A stretch of 64,000 bases of DNA from Bacillota bacterium (GCA_023392615.1 JAEVYT010000030.1:620001-684000); one strand, 5' to 3'; positions 9,746-19,480 are shown, numbered from the stretch's first letter. Program-made: numbers and translations. Notes: generated by a model from the letters alone, not told the origin.

Positions 9746-10444
9746 ATGAAAGATTCATATTTAACTGTCAAAGAATTACCTGTTTCTGAACGCCCATATG
9801 AAAAGTGTGAAAAGTATGGAGTTAGCACATTATCCGATGCTGAATTATTGGCAGTGATTTTGCGAACAGGAACAAAACAACTGCGAGCAATTGATTTAGC
9901 AGTGAATTTGTTGAATTATTCGCCGGTACACAAAGGATTAAAAGGACTGAATTACCTAACGATGAAGGAATTAACCACCATAAAAGGAATTGGTCGTGTC
10001 AAGGCGATTGAACTGCAGTGTTTAACGGAAATAACTAAACGGATGTCAAAAGAGATCCATTTGGAACAGTTGAAATTAGCTACTCCCAAAACAGTAGCTG
10101 ATTATTACATGCAGGATATGAGGCACCTGACAAGAGAACAGGTGCTGCTTTTAATGATGGATTCGAAGAATAAATTAATTAAGGATATGATTATATCAGA
10201 GGGAACCGTCAATACTTCCATTATGCCTACCAGAGAGATTATGGTACATGCGATGAAGTATGACACGGTAAATATTATTCTTTTGCATAATCATCCGAGC
10301 GGAGATCCTACCCCTAGCGCAGAGGACATTCGTGTTACAAAAAGACTGGCAGAGGCTTCCGAATTAATTGGCATTACGCTTATGGATCACATTATTATTG
10401 GCGATAATAGATATATCAGCTTGAAGGAACAAGGGATTATATAA
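9746..10444 (+). CDS. radC: RadC-family JAB-domain protein
   Basis: Starts with the RadC head (LPVSERPYEK), a helix-hairpin-helix DNA-binding part (TTIKGIGRVKAIEL), and ends in a JAB1/MPN metalloprotease-like domain. The zinc motif H-x-H-x7-S-x2-D is complete: H181, H183, S191, D194 (in HNHPSGDPTPSAED). The family was named for DNA repair but its cellular role is unproven. GGAGG at 9735-9739 fits ATG 9746 (spacing 6), giving 232 residues; an in-frame TTG at 9719 and an ATG at 9740 have no suitable site. It lies directly upstream of mreB, the classic radC-mreBCD order. Confidence 0.93.
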   Translation: MKDSYLTVKELPVSERPYEKCEKYGVSTLSDAELLAVILRTGTKQLRAIDLAVNLLNYSPVHKGLKGLNYLTMKELTTIKGIGRVKAIELQCLTEITKRMSKEIHLEQLKLATPKTVADYYMQDMRHLTREQVLLLMMDSKNKLIKDMIISEGTVNTSIMPTREIMVHAMKYDTVNIILLHNHPSGDPTPSAEDIRVTKRLAEASELIGITLMDHIIIGDNRYISLKEQGII

Positions 10445-10518
10445 TTACAAATGAAATTGAATATGACCTTTCTTATGAGCTACATAACATAATTGTTGAA
10501 ACATAACAGGAGGGAAAC

Positions 10519-11538
10519 ATGGCATCTAAAGTATATGGTATAGATTTTGGTACAAGTACAATTAAGATATATAAGAAAGGACAGGGTATTGTATTAGATG
10601 AGCGTAATGTCATCGCAGTATCCAATAAGAAAAATGTCATCGCAGCGGGTGATGATGCATTCGAAATGTATGAAAAAGCTCCATCCAATATATTGGTGAA
10701 TTATCCGGTACGCAATGGCGTAATTGCTGATGTTGCGAATATGATGGCATTACTGACAAGTTTTATGAAAAAGATCAGTGGGAACAAACGCATCGGTGCA
10801 TCGGATTTTATTGTTGCGACCCCAACTGATATTACGGAAGTGGAACGCCGTTCTTTTTATGACCTAATTGCTAGTTCAGGACTTAAAATTGGTAAGATCA
10901 AAATAGTTGAAAAGCCAATTGCGGATGCACTTGGAGCAGGATTAGAAGTTATGACTGCAAGGGGAGTCATGATTGTTGATATCGGGGCTGATACAACTGA
11001 GGTTTCCATTCTATCGTTAGGTGGAATTGTGCTAAGTAAATTAATTCCGGTTGGTGGAAATAAATTGGATGAGTCGATAAAGAATATCGTAAAGAAGAAG
11101 TACAATCTTTTTATCGGAGATAAGACTGCAGAGAACATTAAGAAGAAGCTTGCTTCCGCGTTTCCTACACTACAAGCATCCGTTAAGGTATTTGGTCGTG
11201 ATGTAGTGACTGGTCTTCCAAGCGAGATGGAGATTAATTCTACGGATGTCTTTGAGGCAATATCTGAATATCTCTATTCTATTATTGATGCTATTCGAAT
11301 TATATTAGAGAGAACTCCTCCGGAGATTTCCTCCGATATTATTGACAGTGGTATTTATATTACCGGTGGTTCTGCTAAGATATTCGCGTTGGATGAACTT
11401 TTGCATAAGGAAACTGATTTAAAGATTAATATATGTCCGGATCCGTCTAATACCGTGGTAACCGGTTTGGGGAAAATTATTGAAGATAATAAGCTAACTG
11501 TATTGGCGGATATGATAAGACCAAAAACATATAATTAG
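10519..11538 (+). CDS. mreB: Rod shape-determining actin homologue MreB
   Basis: Polymerises into membrane-associated filaments that guide the elongation machinery. The phosphate-1 motif IDFGTSTIKIY is at residues 6-16, the phosphate-2 motif MIVDIGADTTEVS near 154-166, and the adenosine motif ITGGSAKI near 287. At 339 residues it has normal length. SD AGGAGGG lies 6 bases before ATG. Its neighbours mreC, mreD and PBP2 belong to the same complex. Clostridia often have several MreB paralogues; position next to radC and mreC marks this as the canonical one. Confidence 0.95.
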   Translation: MASKVYGIDFGTSTIKIYKKGQGIVLDERNVIAVSNKKNVIAAGDDAFEMYEKAPSNILVNYPVRNGVIADVANMMALLTSFMKKISGNKRIGASDFIVATPTDITEVERRSFYDLIASSGLKIGKIKIVEKPIADALGAGLEVMTARGVMIVDIGADTTEVSILSLGGIVLSKLIPVGGNKLDESIKNIVKKKYNLFIGDKTAENIKKKLASAFPTLQASVKVFGRDVVTGLPSEMEINSTDVFEAISEYLYSIIDAIRIILERTPPEISSDIIDSGIYITGGSAKIFALDELLHKETDLKINICPDPSNTVVTGLGKIIEDNKLTVLADMIRPKTYN

Positions 11539-11719
11539 GAAGCTTATTGATAATGGGGATAATTGAATCATATTGTTAATGAGGAAAAACGAATTTTTTC
11601 CTTCGTGACTTGCTAACAATACACGTTACAAATATTGAAACTGTGGTTCAATATATACTGGTTTGAAAAAAGGATAGATGGTTAATAGATCTATTTATAC
11701 AATTAAGGTGGAGATAAAA

Positions 11720-12571
11720 ATGAGGCGAAGGACTAAAATAAAATTAAATCCGAAGCATGTTTTAATTGCATGTGTCGTTCTATTACTGGGACTGATTGTG
11801 TTCTCCTTCAAATTCGGTGAGCAACTTTCGCCGGTAAAGGATGGTGTCGGTGCTGTAATTACTCCGATGCAACGAGGTATCAATTCCGTCGGAACCTATA
11901 TCTCAAAAGGAGTTGAGAACTTAAAAAGTGTGCAGAAGCTCAAAGATGAAAATCAAAAGTTAAAGGAACAGGTGAATACACTTTCCTATACAAATAATTT
12001 ATTACTGCAGGATAAATATGAACTGGATGAGTTGCGTAAATTGTATAAGCTGGATCAGAAATATATGGATTACCCTAAGGTTGCAGCACATATTATCGGT
12101 AAAGATCTAAGTAACTGGTACAATGTTTTTAAAATCGATAAGGGCACTAAGGATGGTTTGGCAAAGCATATGAATGTTATTGCCGGTGACGGTCTGGTAG
12201 GTGAGATAGTCGAAGTACATTATAATTATTCTATCGTAAGAGCTATTATTGACGATAACAGTATGGTATACGGTGTGTTTTTGAAAAGCTCGGATGAATG
12301 TGTTGTTCAAGGTGATTTACAGCTGATGGATAATGGCAAAATACGAGTTAAAATGATCAATAAAGACGCGAAGATAAGTGAAGGTGACGAAGTAGTTACA
12401 TCCCGTAATAGTAATAACTTCCTTCAAGGGATATCCATAGGATATGTAAGTGATATCAAAACAGCGTCTGATAATTTGACTAAAACAGCTTACTTAACCC
12501 CAACGGTTAACTTTAGTCGTTTGCAGGATGTATTAATAATTACGAAGTTAAATGAACCATTGATAAAATAA
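11720..12571 (+). CDS. mreC: Rod shape-determining protein MreC
   Basis: A membrane-anchored scaffold that links MreB to PBP2 outside the membrane. One transmembrane helix (about residues 11-31, HVLIACVVLLLGLIVFSF) follows a basic N terminus, then a coiled coil (about 65-105, KLKDENQKLKEQV) and the two beta-barrel domains of MreC. A longer frame begins at 11678, but AAGGTGGAG at 11705-11713 fits ATG 11720 with 6 bases spacing, giving 283 residues. mreD follows almost directly. Confidence 0.95.
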   Translation: MRRRTKIKLNPKHVLIACVVLLLGLIVFSFKFGEQLSPVKDGVGAVITPMQRGINSVGTYISKGVENLKSVQKLKDENQKLKEQVNTLSYTNNLLLQDKYELDELRKLYKLDQKYMDYPKVAAHIIGKDLSNWYNVFKIDKGTKDGLAKHMNVIAGDGLVGEIVEVHYNYSIVRAIIDDNSMVYGVFLKSSDECVVQGDLQLMDNGKIRVKMINKDAKISEGDEVVTSRNSNNFLQGISIGYVSDIKTASDNLTKTAYLTPTVNFSRLQDVLIITKLNEPLIK

Positions 12572-12587
12572 AAAAGTGGGTATCAAG

Positions 12588-13097
12588 GTGAAGAGATTTA
12601 TTATATATTTTCTTGAAATTTTAATATGTTATTTACTCCAATCAACACTCTACCGATATTTCAGCTTGGCAGGGATCATGCCGAATATCATATTAATTTT
12701 AATTGTATCGGTGGCTTATATGCGTGGCAGAATGACCGGATTGACTGTGGGACTGTTTGCAGGTCTTTTAGTTGATTTGATGTTTTCTAGTTACGTTGTA
12801 GGTGTGAGAGCATTATTGTTTATGTTGCTTGGATACTTTATCGGATTTACTAATAAATATTATTCCGATGATGATTATACGTTACCCATTGCAATTATTG
12901 CAGTGAGTGATTTTGTTTATAATTTCTTTTACTATGTGGTAGAGTATTTGCTTAGGGGGCGTATGAACATATTCTTCTATTTAAGAAGAATCGTTCTTCC
13001 TGAGATTATTTACACTGTGGCTGTTTCAGTTTTGTTGTACAAGCTGTTACATATCATTAATAATCGAATGGAGCGGAAACCTGAAAAGGAGGTATAA
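12588..13097 (+). CDS. mreD: Rod shape-determining protein MreD
   Basis: An integral membrane partner of MreC with about five predicted helices; contains the family-typical first helix with YLLQSTLYRYF and the RMTGLTVGLFAGLLVDLMF segment. The frame opens at GTG 12576, but nothing resembling a ribosome site precedes it; GTG 12588 has GTGGG 7 bases upstream and starts with KRFIIYF, so I give that as start with modest certainty. Its last codons carry the AAGGAGG that serves the next gene, implying coupled translation with PBP2. Confidence 0.9.
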   Translation: MKRFIIYFLEILICYLLQSTLYRYFSLAGIMPNIILILIVSVAYMRGRMTGLTVGLFAGLLVDLMFSSYVVGVRALLFMLLGYFIGFTNKYYSDDDYTLPIAIIAVSDFVYNFFYYVVEYLLRGRMNIFFYLRRIVLPEIIYTVAVSVLLYKLLHIINNRMERKPEKEV

Positions 13098-13099
13098 GA

Positions 13100-15925
13100 T
13101 TGTTCGACATATTTTTGGATAACGTAAAGAAACTGGTAAAATCGCGAATTTTTCCGATTACAATCATATATCTTGTCCTATTTGTTATTGTAATTCACCG
13201 ACTATTTGTTCTACAGATTATTGAAGGACCTACAATTCAGGCCGCAAATGATACGAAGAGTCAAACGACTAGGGAGATTGATAGTCCAAGAGGAAATATT
13301 TATGATCGCAATGGGAAACTTCTTGCGACAAATTCCTTATCGTATTCGGTTTTATTGACGGATAACACCAGTATTAAAACAATGAAGCAGAAAAATGCTA
13401 TCATTTATCAAATGATAAAATTAATTGAAAAGAATGGGGATACGCTTGATAACCAATTTTTTATTAAGCAGAATGATCAAGGTAAATTAGAATTTACGGT
13501 TGATGATAAAGCTTTACTGCGTATTAAGAAGAATGTATATACTTATCTAAATAATAAAAAGGAATTGACAACGGAACAAAAGAAAGCCACAGCTGAGGAT
13601 GTTTATAACTTTATGCGTACCGGAGGAGAATATAGGAAGCAAACAACAATGTTTGATATAGATGATTCTTATTCGGTTGAGGACACCTTAAAGATCATGA
13701 GCATTCGTTATCTTCTTTTATGTAATTATCCAAAGTATATGTCAATTACAATAGCTTCCAATGTAAATAATAAGACAATCGCTGCTATCGAAGAAAACAG
13801 TGCAGAATTGATTGGTGTGGAAGTGCGTCAAAAGGCGAACCGTGTGTATCAGGATGGAATATATTTTTCAAATATTCTTGGTTATACAGGTGTGGTTAGT
13901 GCGCAGGAATATGATGATTTAAAAAAGAAGGATTATAATCTGTCCGATCTTGTAGGTAAAACAGGAATTGAAAAGACCTATGAGGATGTACTTAGGGGGA
14001 AAAAGGGTAGTGAGATTGTTAATGTAAACTCCTATGGAAAGGTTGAAGAGATTAAATCAAAGAAGGATCCTGTTGCCGGAAATGATGTTTACTTAACAGT
14101 CGATGCTGATTTACAAAAAGCGACTTATAAACTTTTGGAGAGAAAGTTAGCGGATATTCTATTGGAATTCATAACTAATTCGATGAGCTACGGAACAAAG
14201 GGTGAATCTGATAAAAACATATTGATCCCTATTTATGAAGTATATAACGCTTTAATCAAAAACAATATCATTGATATTAATCATTTTACTGCAGATGATG
14301 CGACTGCTTTAGAAAAGCAAACGTATGAAAAGTTCAAGAATAAAAGAGTTGATGTGATTAATCAATTGAATTCTAATTTAAAGATGGATAGTACTACCCC
14401 GAATAAGAATGCAGGGGATATGGAGGACTATTTGGATTATTTCTATACGGTTATGGTCAACGAGAGCTTACTTTCAAAAGACATACCGAGTGATGATCCT
14501 ACATTAAATGATTACAAAAACGGTAAGATTAGCTTGAGTAAATTATTGCAGTATGCGCTAGCTAAAAACTGGGTAGATCTGGATAAATTAGATGTAGGAA
14601 ATAAATACTATAGTACAGAGGAATTGTACCAGAAACTAATTGATTATACAGAAAATTTACTCAAGAAGGATAGCACATTTAATAAAAAGATATATCATGA
14701 TTTGATATTTTCGTATAAATTATCGGGAAAAGAAATTTGTCTTTTATTATTCGACCAAGGTGTGTTAAAATATAATGAAAGTGAGATAAATAAACTTAGT
14801 TCAGGTAGTATATCACCTTATAGTTTTATCAGAGGTAAGATAAACTCACTCACTATCACACCGGCGATGCTTGCCCTAGAGCCTTGTAGCGGTTCAGTTA
14901 TCGTTACCGATCCAACCAACGGTGATGTGCTCGCGATGGTAACCTATCCTAGTTATGATAATAATAAATATTCAGGAAAAATTGATACGAATTATTATAA
15001 TAAGATATATAATGATTTGTCATTTCCATCCATGAATCGACCTTTGATGTCTAGAATTATTCCGGGGTCAACTTTTAAGATGGTTACCGCTGTTGCTGCG
15101 TTGGAGGAAAATAAAGTGTCAATTTATGACAATATTTTTGACCAATTTGAGTTTGAAAAAACTTCACCACATGCATTCTGCATGCATCACCATGGTACGG
15201 TTAATGTTGTAGATGCAATCAAGGTTTCCTGTAACTATTTCTTCTATGAGATGGGTTGGAGGTTAAATGGTAATTCCGGTTCGGCAAGCAAGACTCTGGG
15301 AATTAATAAGTTAAAGAAATATGCAACTGATTTAGGATTGAATGAAAAGTCAGGGATTGAGCTAGGTGAATTAAAGCCACAGATGTCTACCGTGGATGCG
15401 GTACGTTCGGCAATCGGACAAGGTACAAACTATTTTACACCTGCACAGATTGCAAAGTATGCAACTACATTAGCGACAAGAGGCACAAGTTATGACTTAA
15501 CCATTCTTGATAAGGTGGCAAATAGTCAAGGCAAACTTATCAAAGATAATAAAGCAAAGGTATCCCATAAGGCTACTGATATCAGTCAGTCTACCTGGAA
15601 TGCTGTTATGCAGGGTATGTATAATGTTGCAAATGAGACAAGCGGCACAGGTTATAATTATTTTCATGATTTTGGTGTTAAGGTAGCGGGAAAAACGGGT
15701 ACAGCTCAGATTAATCCTTATCATCCAAGTAATGCGTTATTTGTATCGTTTGCGCCTTTTGATAATCCAAATACATCGGTGACTGTAGCAATTCCTAACG
15801 GGTATTCTTCTGCTTATGCGGCTGCTTTAGCAAAGAATGTGTATTCCTATTATTTTAAGTATGAGAAGCTAGATGATTTAATGAAGAATAAGGGTGGGAA
15901 AAAGCCTAGTTCTTATGTGGATTAA
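13100..15925 (+). CDS. mrdA: Penicillin-binding protein 2 (elongation transpeptidase) with large insert
   Basis: Cross-links peptidoglycan during lateral growth together with RodA. One N-terminal transmembrane helix (about 18-37), a PBP dimerisation domain, then the transpeptidase with S657-T-F-K660, S710-C-N712 and K865-T-G. At 941 residues it is far longer than typical PBP2 (600-700): about 240 residues rich in Lys, Asn, Asp and Tyr lie between the end of the pedestal domain (near 345) and the strand leading into the catalytic domain (near 590). TTG 13100 has AAGGAGG at 13086-13092 inside mreD. The context (mreCD upstream, minC downstream) supports the elongasome assignment. Confidence 0.95.
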   Translation: MFDIFLDNVKKLVKSRIFPITIIYLVLFVIVIHRLFVLQIIEGPTIQAANDTKSQTTREIDSPRGNIYDRNGKLLATNSLSYSVLLTDNTSIKTMKQKNAIIYQMIKLIEKNGDTLDNQFFIKQNDQGKLEFTVDDKALLRIKKNVYTYLNNKKELTTEQKKATAEDVYNFMRTGGEYRKQTTMFDIDDSYSVEDTLKIMSIRYLLLCNYPKYMSITIASNVNNKTIAAIEENSAELIGVEVRQKANRVYQDGIYFSNILGYTGVVSAQEYDDLKKKDYNLSDLVGKTGIEKTYEDVLRGKKGSEIVNVNSYGKVEEIKSKKDPVAGNDVYLTVDADLQKATYKLLERKLADILLEFITNSMSYGTKGESDKNILIPIYEVYNALIKNNIIDINHFTADDATALEKQTYEKFKNKRVDVINQLNSNLKMDSTTPNKNAGDMEDYLDYFYTVMVNESLLSKDIPSDDPTLNDYKNGKISLSKLLQYALAKNWVDLDKLDVGNKYYSTEELYQKLIDYTENLLKKDSTFNKKIYHDLIFSYKLSGKEICLLLFDQGVLKYNESEINKLSSGSISPYSFIRGKINSLTITPAMLALEPCSGSVIVTDPTNGDVLAMVTYPSYDNNKYSGKIDTNYYNKIYNDLSFPSMNRPLMSRIIPGSTFKMVTAVAALEENKVSIYDNIFDQFEFEKTSPHAFCMHHHGTVNVVDAIKVSCNYFFYEMGWRLNGNSGSASKTLGINKLKKYATDLGLNEKSGIELGELKPQMSTVDAVRSAIGQGTNYFTPAQIAKYATTLATRGTSYDLTILDKVANSQGKLIKDNKAKVSHKATDISQSTWNAVMQGMYNVANETSGTGYNYFHDFGVKVAGKTGTAQINPYHPSNALFVSFAPFDNPNTSVTVAIPNGYSSAYAAALAKNVYSYYFKYEKLDDLMKNKGGKKPSSYVD

Positions 15926-15998
15926 TAGTTTGGTTTTTCAATCGGCAATATGGTTTCACCTGGATCTATTCGCAACTAATCAAAAAAGGAGTTAATGA

Positions 15999-16664
15999 AT
16001 GAATAATTCAGTTATAATAAAAGGGAATAAATATGGTATCGTAGTTGTTTTAAATCCCGAGGTACCGTTTGAGGATTTAAAGCTTATTATTGCTGAGAAA
16101 TTCAGAGAGTCCAGTAAGTTTTTTGAGAATGCCAAGATGGCAATCAGCTTTGAAGGTAGAAAACTGACGAATGAAGAACAAAGAGATATACTTGATGTAA
16201 TTGGTGAGAATGCTGATATGCATATCGTATGTGTGATGGATAATGATGAGGAATTACAGGACAAGTTCCAACAGACCGTGGAGCAAAAGCTAATGGAATT
16301 ATCGAATAATACCGGTCAATTTTATAAGGGAATTTTACGCTCAGGAGCTTCTGTGGAATTTGAAACCAGTGTCATTATTATTGGTGATGTAAACCATGGA
16401 GCTAGAGTTGTTTCCAAAGGAAATATCATTGTATTAGGTTCGCTAAAAGGAACTGCTTTCGCCGGTGCAACAGGTAATACGAATTCCTTTGTTGTTGCCC
16501 TTGATATGAATCCTACCCAGATTCGTATAGCTGATACAATTGCTAGAGCTCCTGATAAGCCACTTAAAGAGGATGCTAAGGAAACAAAAATTGCATTCTT
16601 AGAAGACGGGAATATTTATATTGAACCGCTAAATAAAAATGTACTACAGGATATTAATTTATAA
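15999..16664 (+). CDS. minC: Septum site-determining protein MinC
   Basis: Inhibits FtsZ assembly away from midcell when bound to MinD. Residues 1-100 form the N-terminal domain; from about 110 on, the C-terminal right-handed beta-helix shows the repeated glycine-turn pattern (FYKGILRSGASVEFETSV, IIIGDVNHGARVVSKG, NIIVLGSLKGTAFAGA) that binds MinD. Length 221 is typical. AAGGAG lies before ATG 15999. minD follows after 129 bases. Confidence 0.94.
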   Translation: MNNSVIIKGNKYGIVVVLNPEVPFEDLKLIIAEKFRESSKFFENAKMAISFEGRKLTNEEQRDILDVIGENADMHIVCVMDNDEELQDKFQQTVEQKLMELSNNTGQFYKGILRSGASVEFETSVIIIGDVNHGARVVSKGNIIVLGSLKGTAFAGATGNTNSFVVALDMNPTQIRIADTIARAPDKPLKEDAKETKIAFLEDGNIYIEPLNKNVLQDINL

Positions 16665-16793
16665 GCGGGGAATAAATATAAAATTTATATTTTAAGGATA
16701 ATCCGTAAAAGAAGTGGGGATTATTCTCAATGATATGAGGATCGCTTTTTTGAGCGAGAATAAAACACAATAACGTGAAGGATTGGTGGAAAA

Positions 16794-17582
16794 ATGGGTG
16801 AAGTTATAGTAGTGACATCCGGTAAAGGCGGTGTAGGTAAAACCACTAGTACTGCAAATGTCGGAACCGGTTTAGCAATGTTGGATAAGAAAGTTGTATT
16901 GATTGATACGGATATCGGTTTAAGAAACCTTGACGTCGTTATGGGACTTGAGAATCGAATTGTATATAATCTTGTAGATGTAATTGAGGGAACCTGCCGT
17001 ATACGTAATGCATTGATTAAAGATAAACGTTATCCGAATCTTTACTTATTACCTTCAGCGCAGACCAGAGATAAGAGTGCGGTTTCACCTGAGCAGATGA
17101 AAAAGCTTGCTGATGAGCTGAAAGAAGAATTTGATTACATATTATTGGACTGTCCGGCAGGTATAGAACAAGGCTTTAAAAATGCTATTGCAGGAGCGGA
17201 CAGGGCATTAGTTGTTACCACCCCTGAGGTATCCGCTGTCAGGGATGCTGATCGTATCATTGGTTTGCTTGAAGCGAATGAAATGAAGCAAACGCATCTA
17301 ATTGTCAATCGTATCCGTATGGATATGGTAAGACGTGGTGATATGATGTCCAGTGATGACGTATGTGAAATCCTCGCAGTTGATTTGATCGGTGTAGTGC
17401 CGGATGATGAAAATATTGTTATTTCTACTAACCAAGGTGAACCGCTAGTTGGTTCAGACTCATTGGCAGGTAAGGCATATATGGATATCTGCAGAAGAGT
17501 AATTGGCGAAGAAGTACCATACATGGATTTAGAGGAGAAGCAGGGTATTTTCAGTAAGCTGTTTAATAAACGCAAGAGATAG
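16794..17582 (+). CDS. minD: Septum site-determining ATPase MinD
   Basis: Membrane-cycling ATPase that activates MinC. The deviant Walker A GKGGVGKTT spans residues 10-18 with signature lysine K11 and K16. DTDIGLRNLDVVMGLE follows, and LLDCPAGIEQGF is the Walker B region. The C terminus (IFSKLFNKRKR) is the amphipathic membrane-targeting helix. 262 residues, normal. minE begins 13 bases later. Confidence 0.97.
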   Translation: MGEVIVVTSGKGGVGKTTSTANVGTGLAMLDKKVVLIDTDIGLRNLDVVMGLENRIVYNLVDVIEGTCRIRNALIKDKRYPNLYLLPSAQTRDKSAVSPEQMKKLADELKEEFDYILLDCPAGIEQGFKNAIAGADRALVVTTPEVSAVRDADRIIGLLEANEMKQTHLIVNRIRMDMVRRGDMMSSDDVCEILAVDLIGVVPDDENIVISTNQGEPLVGSDSLAGKAYMDICRRVIGEEVPYMDLEEKQGIFSKLFNKRKR

Positions 17583-17594
17583 GGGGTAGCATAA

Positions 17595-17870
17595 ATGGGC
17601 TTTTCAGATTTTTTTAAAAAGAAGGGGACCGGGAGTATTGCTAAAGACAGACTAAAATTGGTCTTAGTATCTGATCGCGCCGGTTGCTCTCCGGAAATAA
17701 TGGAACAAATTAAAAATGATATTATCTTAGTAATATCAAAATATATTGAAATAGACTTGGACGGTTTAGATATTAAGATTACTCAGACGGAGTCAGAGAC
17801 GAATAACGGCTCAGTACCAGCATTATTTGCTAACATTCCGATCAAAGATATGAAGACCTCTAAGAAATAA
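17595..17870 (+). CDS. minE: Cell division topological specificity factor MinE
   Basis: Stimulates MinD ATPase and confines MinC action to the poles. 91 residues. The N-terminal membrane helix (GFSDFFKKKG), the MinD-contact strand (AKDRLKLVLVSDRAGCSPEI) and the C-terminal dimer domain (ISKYIEIDLDGLDIKI) are recognisable. AGGGGGT precedes ATG. A complete minCDE set suggests an oscillating Min system as in other Clostridia that keep MinE. Confidence 0.94.
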   Translation: MGFSDFFKKKGTGSIAKDRLKLVLVSDRAGCSPEIMEQIKNDIILVISKYIEIDLDGLDIKITQTESETNNGSVPALFANIPIKDMKTSKK

Positions 17871-17882
17871 GGATGTTAATTG

Positions 17883-19001
17883 ATGTTTAATTTCAAACAG
17901 TATGATTTCAAACGATATAATATAACATTAGTCGTTTTAGTATTTTTAATTGGATGTATTGGGGCATATCTGATTTACCAGGTTGATCCGAGCCTTTGGA
18001 AGAAGCATGTAGTAGGTATCATCGGTGGATTGATATTAGCGGCAGGAGTTTCGTTATTTGATTATCACTTTATCGCTAGCTTTTATATCGTTCTATATGT
18101 CATCAATTTGTTGTTACTTGCAATGGTTAGAGTTATGGGTACGACGATTAATTACGCAAAAAGATGGCTTGATTTAGGGTTTATGATGTTTCAACCCTCC
18201 GAGCTGTCAAAGGTAATTTTAATTATCTTTGTAGCGAAGATTTTTAGTATGTTTAGACCAAAGATAAATAATGCAAAGTTTTTGCTTTGCTCGATTGTTT
18301 TAGTTGGTATTCCTACATTCTTAATTCTGATACAAACAAACCTATCTACAAGTTTGGTAATTGCATTTATCTTTGTCATGATGATCTATGCAGCCGGACT
18401 TAGTTGGAGAATTATATTACCGATTATTGTGATTGGTATTCCGACCGTACTGGGGTTATTCTGGTATGTTCAACAGGATTATCAGATTTTACTAAAGGAT
18501 TATCAACAAGATCGTGTTGTTTCGTTTTTACATCCAGAGGAACATCAGGATCTTGCGTTCCAACAGGACAATTCAGTAACTTCCGTTGGCTCAGGACAGT
18601 TATATGGCAAAGTACTTAATGAGAATGCTGGTAACGCACGCAATTATGATAGGTTACCAATTGCAGAAAGTGATTTTATATTCGCGGTAGCGTGTGAGGA
18701 GTTTGGTTTTATCGGAGCTGCTGTCATTATAGCGTTATACGCTGCTATCATTGCCATATGTCTCACTACAGCAAGAAAGGCACCTGATTATATGGGGATG
18801 CTGTTGGCGATCGGAATTGCTTCATTATTTAGTTTTCAATTATTTGTTAATATTGGTGTAGCAACCAAAATATTACCAAATACAGGTATTCCATTGCCGT
18901 TCTTAAGCTCAGGCTTAAGCTCGTTGATCAGTGGTATGCTAGCGGTAGGAATTATCTTGAATATAAGATTGCAGCCGCAGAGAACCAGAGGTATGGGTTA
19001 G
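17883..19001 (+). CDS. rodA: RodA, SEDS-family peptidoglycan glycosyltransferase
   Basis: Polymerises lipid II during elongation with PBP2 as partner. A multi-pass protein of 372 residues with the SEDS hallmarks: KRWLDLGFMMFQPSELSK, ESDFIFAVACEEFGFIGA and PLPFLSSGLSSLIS. TTG at 17880 directly precedes ATG 17883; AATAAGGA upstream fits the ATG. It lies in one direction with minCDE and the PBP2 gene, which points to RodA rather than to FtsW. Confidence 0.93.
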   Translation: MFNFKQYDFKRYNITLVVLVFLIGCIGAYLIYQVDPSLWKKHVVGIIGGLILAAGVSLFDYHFIASFYIVLYVINLLLLAMVRVMGTTINYAKRWLDLGFMMFQPSELSKVILIIFVAKIFSMFRPKINNAKFLLCSIVLVGIPTFLILIQTNLSTSLVIAFIFVMMIYAAGLSWRIILPIIVIGIPTVLGLFWYVQQDYQILLKDYQQDRVVSFLHPEEHQDLAFQQDNSVTSVGSGQLYGKVLNENAGNARNYDRLPIAESDFIFAVACEEFGFIGAAVIIALYAAIIAICLTTARKAPDYMGMLLAIGIASLFSFQLFVNIGVATKILPNTGIPLPFLSSGLSSLISGMLAVGIILNIRLQPQRTRGMG

Positions 19002-19044
19002 GAATTATAAAATACAGCCGCAAAAGGCAGAATGGAGGAAACAT

Positions 19045-19443
19045 ATGAATATTGGTATGATTGCTCATGACGCAAAAAAGAAATTAATGCAGAATTTTTG
19101 TATTGCTTACCGTGGTATTTTAAGCAAACATAATCTTTATGCCACCGGTACCACCGGCCGCTTGATTGAAGAAGTAACCAATTTAAATGTTCATAAATAT
19201 CTGGCAGGACATCTTGGTGGAGAACAACAGCTAGGATCTCAGATCGAACATAATCAGATGGATATTGTGATATTCTTACGCGATCCTTTATCACCAAAAT
19301 CCCATGAACCAGATGTAAATACTATTTTTCAGTTGTGTGACAAGCATAATATCCCGTTGGCAACAAATTTAGCGACAGCTGAGCTATTAGTAAAAGCGCT
19401 AGAACATGGCGATTTAGATTGGCGTGAATTATTTAAATCCTGA
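19045..19443 (+). CDS. mgsA: Methylglyoxal synthase with Glu at the catalytic Asp position
   Basis: Converts dihydroxyacetone phosphate to methylglyoxal and phosphate, a bypass of lower glycolysis. Recognised by IAHDAKK, LYATGTTGRL, FLRDPL, SHEPDV and PLATNLATAELL. 132 residues, as in B. subtilis. The catalytic Asp71 of the E. coli enzyme lies in GGDQQ; here the codon is GAA, so the motif reads GGEQQ (E60). The preceding SGP is changed to AGH. His and Asp of HEPD are kept (H87, D90). Activity therefore cannot be taken for granted. GGAGG precedes ATG 19045; it follows rodA by 43 bases and is probably co-transcribed. Confidence 0.92.
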   Translation: MNIGMIAHDAKKKLMQNFCIAYRGILSKHNLYATGTTGRLIEEVTNLNVHKYLAGHLGGEQQLGSQIEHNQMDIVIFLRDPLSPKSHEPDVNTIFQLCDKHNIPLATNLATAELLVKALEHGDLDWRELFKS

Positions 19444-19480
19444 TAGTAGTACAATCAATGAAACAGGAGATGTGTTGTTA

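Noticed and set aside
11583..11601. GGAAAAA...TTTTTCC hairpin between mreB and mreC as terminator
   Set aside because: Only 7 pairs, mostly A-T, and the mre genes are expected to be co-transcribed; too weak to call.
19424..19480. Longer start of the carboxypeptidase overlapping mgsA
   Set aside because: It would bury the lipoprotein signal peptide; ATG 19481 has its own ribosome site.
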